Source: EsbW-18 sp964634615
GTDB taxonomy: Bacteria; Patescibacteriota; Minisyncoccia; Phycocordibacterales; EsbW-18
Reading direction: 5' to 3'
Assembly (NCBI GenBank): GCA_964634615.1
Contig: CAZWLQ010000029.1
Location: forward strand, 1 to 7,325
Length of the DNA stretch: 7,325 nucleotides
How positions within the stretch are numbered: the first letter of the stretch is position 1; every line of letters starts with the position of its first letter. Under the pieces are notes generated by a model. It was not told where the DNA came from. It saw only the letters and a list, made by a program, of their open reading frames with translations, and made no database searches. Shown here piece by piece: positions 5,697-7,325 of this stretch. Both the position numbers and the translations under genes were made by a program.

Positions 5697-5781
5697 CGGA
5701 TTCGGTGCGTCGTCGTGTGGACGAATCGCCTAATCTAAGGGGGTGGCTATCACTGGGGAGTGGTGTGTCATCCCCCTTTTT
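5697..5781 (+). ncRNA. Candidate small structured RNA with its own terminator
   Basis: This stretch lies between a promoter-like sequence and a strong terminator-like hairpin and has no convincing reading frame. The 5' half can pair GATTCG with CGAATC (about 5699-5704 with 5722-5727). The 3' half is a long stem: AAGGGGG (5737-5743) with CCCCCTT (5772-5778), TGGC with GTCA (one bulged T), and an upper stem ATCACT/AGTGGT (5749-5754 with 5759-5764) capped by GGGG, followed by TTTTT. It resembles none of tRNA, SRP RNA, 6S RNA or tmRNA as far as I can see. It could also be a regulatory leader for a gene lost in the gap. The end is better supported than the start. Confidence 0.45.
5737..5781 (+). 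terminator. Terminator-like hairpin of the candidate small RNA
   Basis: The GGGGG/CCCCC base, bulged middle and ATCACT-GGGG-AGTGGT top end in CCCCC followed by five T (5777-5781). The stem is G-rich and larger than the other terminators in the window. Confidence 0.7.
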
Positions 5782-5837
5782 GTTCCCAAACTTTAAGAGC
5801 GAGCTTTCTTTTTCCCTGCATTTAACATACGGAGCGA

Positions 5838-5930
5838 GTCTGTTTTCTGAAATGCCTTGCGAGCGCGGCTGGCGCGAACGTGAGCCAAAATCCAGCAGGA
5901 CTTTTGGCGTGCGTTTCAGAAAATGCAGAC
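5838..5930. repeat. Long imperfect palindrome beside the assembly gap
   Basis: Outer arms GTCTG (5838-5842) with CAGAC (5926-5930) and TTTTCTGAAA (5843-5852) with TTTCAGAAAA (5914-5923), separated by a two-base bulge, extend inward by about three more pairs. At the centre is a second hairpin, GCCAAAATCC-AGCA-GGA(C)TTTTGGC (5884-5908, one bulged C). The GC-rich part between (5855-5880) contains several GCG/CGC steps. No coding potential is evident from 5782 to the N run. The layout suggests a MITE- or REP-like repeat; such a repeat could explain why the assembly breaks seven bases later. Confidence 0.7.
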
Positions 5931-5937
5931 GAGCGTC

Positions 5938-5947
5938 NNNNNNNNNN
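5938..5947. other. Assembly gap (10 N)
   Basis: Ten undetermined bases. The length is probably nominal, so the true distance and even the adjacency of the two sides are uncertain. Any reading frame translated across it is unreliable. Confidence 0.99.
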
Positions 5948-5959
5948 TTCGTTGTTCTC

Positions 5960-5968
5960 TGGTATACT
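5960..5968 (+). promoter_or_regulatory. Extended -10 element of the RRM protein promoter
   Basis: TGG followed by TATACT (5963-5968). With the 16-base spacer seen elsewhere, the -35 would fall at 5941-5946, inside the N run, so it cannot be checked. Transcription would start near 5975, giving a leader of about 57 bases. Confidence 0.6.
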
Positions 5969-6031
5969 CTTCTTTGTATTTATGAGTCTCCCCGGAAGGC
6001 AATCGGCTGGAAAGGGACAGTAACAAGTAGT

Positions 6032-6337
6032 ATGCAAGACGCAAAATTGTACGTCGGAAACCTTAGCTACGGGACCACAGAGCAAACGCTCTCGGACCAC
6101 TTCGCACAGGCCGGCACGGTTGCATCAGCAACCATTATCAAGGATAAGATGACCGGCCGTTCAAAGGGCTTTGGTTTCGTCGAGATGTCTTCAGCCGAAG
6201 AGGCACAGAAGGCAATCGAGATGTTCCACGAGAAGGACTTCGACGGACGCCCACTTACGGTGAACGTTGCGCGCCCTCTCGCAGAGCGCCCACCTCGCCG
6301 AGAAGGAGGCTTCGACCGCGGCAACAGCCGCTGGTAA
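6032..6337 (+). CDS. RRM-domain RNA-binding protein (101 aa)
   Basis: This is a small single-RRM protein of the kind found in cyanobacteria and many other bacteria, which binds single-stranded RNA and often affects mRNA stability or cold adaptation. One RRM fills residues about 5-80: RNP2 LYVGNL (6-11) and RNP1 KGFGFVEM (45-52), with the RNA-stacking aromatics Y7, F47 and F49 present, and the terminal strand PLTVNVARP. A short Arg/Gly-containing tail (about 82-101, RPPRREGGFDRGNSRW) replaces the longer glycine-rich tail of some relatives. The frame is open upstream to 5690, but that part runs through the N gap, the palindrome and the promoter, so ATG 6032, where RRM homology starts, is used. 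No close Shine-Dalgarno is seen; GGGACAG at 6014-6020 is rather distant. It ends at a symmetrical terminator. Confidence 0.95.
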   Translation: MQDAKLYVGNLSYGTTEQTLSDHFAQAGTVASATIIKDKMTGRSKGFGFVEMSSAEEAQKAIEMFHEKDFDGRPLTVNVARPLAERPPRREGGFDRGNSRW

Positions 6338-6341
6338 TAGC

Positions 6342-6374
6342 AAGAAAAAACCCGCCAAAAGCGGGTTTTTTCTT
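6342..6374. terminator. Symmetrical (bidirectional) terminator after the RRM gene
   Basis: A 14-bp perfect palindrome (6342-6355 with 6361-6374): A-rich flank, CCCGC, loop CAAAA, GCGGG, T-rich flank. The A6/T6 symmetry means it can act on both strands. Confidence 0.9.
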
Positions 6375-6413
6375 TATACACAGCATGTCCCCATATCGAG
6401 GCAGGGAACGGTG

Positions 6414-6434
6414 AAAGCCCTTGACAGGGGCTTT
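6414..6434 (+). promoter_or_regulatory. Hairpin enclosing the -35 of the 6421 promoter
   Basis: AAAGCCC (6414-6420) pairs with GGGCTTT (6428-6434), and the loop is TTGACAG, that is the -35 hexamer itself. More T follow to 6436, so in RNA form the element would also look like an intrinsic terminator for read-through from the RRM gene. Confidence 0.6.
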
Positions 6435-6448
6435 TTGCCGAGTATACT
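6421..6448 (+). promoter_or_regulatory. Strong promoter upstream of the 23S leader
   Basis: TTGACA (6421-6426), a 16-base spacer, and TATACT (6443-6448): near-consensus and the strongest promoter in the right part. It is the best candidate for driving the small leader/RNA and, on read-through, the 23S gene. Transcription start is expected near 6455. Confidence 0.8.
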
Positions 6449-6454
6449 TATGAC

Positions 6455-6556
6455 TACCAATTATGACGATTAACCGTAACTGCATATAGACGCGGATTTG
6501 GCCGTCAAGCGCTTTCAAGCGCAAAACGAATCTCCGCTTCCAGAAGCGGTTTTTTT
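6455..6556 (+). ncRNA. Attenuator-like leader or small RNA before 23S
   Basis: From the predicted start to a T7 run, about 100 bases contain nested structures. An outer stem GCGGATT (6492-6498) pairs with AATCTCCGC (6529-6537, two-base bulge), enclosing GCGCTT/AAGCGC (6509-6514 with 6517-6522). The bases 6534-6537 of the outer stem are also the start of the terminator arm, so the two structures exclude each other. The 8-mer TCAAGCGC is repeated at 6505 and 6515. A tiny frame, ATG 6463 to TAG 6489 (MTINRNCI), is the only possible leader peptide and has no ribosome binding site. It may be a free small RNA or an antitermination-controlled rRNA leader. Confidence 0.45.
6534..6556 (+). terminator. 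Terminator hairpin between promoter and 23S
   Basis: CCGCTTC (6534-6540) pairs with GAAGCGG (6543-6549), followed by seven T (6550-6556). It would stop transcripts from the 6421 promoter before 23S unless the upstream alternative stem forms or antitermination acts. Confidence 0.8.
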
Positions 6557-6574
6557 AGTCAAAAAATTGGTTGA

Positions 6575-6586
6575 TGATCGTTGACA
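6575..6586 (+). promoter_or_regulatory. boxA-like antitermination element of pre-23S spacer
   Basis: TGATCGTTGACA, continued by ACTGAATA, resembles the boxA consensus TGYTCTTTRACA and the TGTTCTTTGAAAACTGAATA-type sequence common ahead of 23S genes. boxA binds NusB-S10 to make rRNA transcription terminator-resistant. A weak promoter reading, TTGATG (6571-6576) -N16- TACTGT (6593-6598), overlaps it. Confidence 0.55.
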
Positions 6587-6611
6587 ACTGAATACTGTAG
6601 AGAACAAAAGT

Positions 6612-6734
6612 CCGGTCGCTGCTTGATAAGGGCAGGTGACCGGGCAGGTAAGCCTAAGTGTGTACGATGTACATGCTTGGGTAAAAGAAACATTGAAGAA
6701 AAAGTGGCACACGCGCTGTAGGCGTGATGTGTCC
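6612..6734 (+). promoter_or_regulatory. Hairpin-rich pre-23S leader
   Basis: The roughly 150 bases before mature 23S hold no gene or tRNA but three hairpins. These are CCGGTC/GACCGG with inner CTGC/GCAG (6612-6643), a 14-bp stem with a GAT loop (6652-6665 with 6669-6682, four G-T pairs), and a bulged stem GGCACACGC/GCGTG..TGTGTCC (6706-6734). They are probably precursor structure for processing and folding of the rRNA. Confidence 0.55.
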
Positions 6735-6756
6735 TTGTGGCGATTAGATTTCCTAA

Positions 6757-7325
<569 letters not shown>

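Noticed and set aside
5690..6031. N-terminal extension of the RRM protein to a start at 5690
   Set aside because: The extension crosses the N run, a terminator-like hairpin, a palindrome and an extended -10 promoter; RRM similarity starts right at the ATG at 6032.
6450..6473. Seven-codon frame MTTNYDD after the 6421 promoter
   Set aside because: Its ATG lies two bases after the -10 and upstream of the expected transcript start, so it would not be in the mRNA.
6581..6598. TTGACA at 6581 as a -35 with TACTGT as -10
   Set aside because: Only six bases separate them, too few for a promoter; the sequence fits a boxA-type pre-23S element better.
6587..6745. tRNA gene in the pre-23S spacer
   Set aside because: The hairpins do not form a cloverleaf and no T-loop GTTCRANYC or anticodon arm arrangement was found.

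Overview
The window looks like a fragment of a Candidate Phyla Radiation (Patescibacteria) genome, most likely a Parcubacteria-type lineage. The main reason is the 554-residue secreted protein. It combines a signal peptide, GLUG-type beta-helix repeats, a fibronectin type III domain, a Ser/Arg/acidic linker and a C-terminal peptidoglycan-binding repeat with FGPLT...FQ...GYFGPITRAYI, an arrangement I associate with that group. The lineage is an inference from protein style; no search was possible. A run of 10 N at 5938-5947 marks a scaffold gap, so the order of the left and right parts is less certain than the order within each.

Left part, all on the plus strand: the 3' end of rpsL (1-252), rpsG (368-859), a self-contained cassette with one unknown 139-residue gene (promoter 967-994, structured leader, CDS 1089-1508, terminator 1533-1570), then fusA with its own promoter (CDS 1677-3818), then the secreted surface protein (CDS 3948-5612). 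This is a str operon (S12, S7, EF-G) interrupted by an unrelated gene and not followed by tuf. rpsL, rpsG and fusA serve translation: decoding centre, 30S head and translocation.

Right part: a possible small structured RNA with its own promoter and terminator (about 5697-5781), a long imperfect palindrome that runs up to the gap, a 101-residue RRM RNA-binding protein (6032-6337), a strong promoter followed by a roughly 100-nt leader or small RNA with an attenuator-like terminator (6421-6556), and a boxA-like element with a hairpin-rich spacer leading into the 5' third of domain I-II of a 23S rRNA gene (about 6757 to the window end). No 16S gene or tRNA lies directly upstream of the 23S gene.

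The most unusual signals are non-coding. (1) A GCGGA-based repeat with fixed 9+11 spacing sits between the stop codon and the terminator of three different genes (865, 3824, 5615). (2) The unknown 139-residue gene carries three consecutive GAAA-tetraloop hairpins in its leader, just before the only strong Shine-Dalgarno sequence in the window. (3) Five heptamers with alternating AAC/ATC ends run up to the fusA start. (4) Promoter -35 boxes are embedded in terminator hairpins. (5) An attenuator-like switch lies ahead of the 23S gene. The recognisable promoters share a 16-nt spacer, often with an extended TGn -10.
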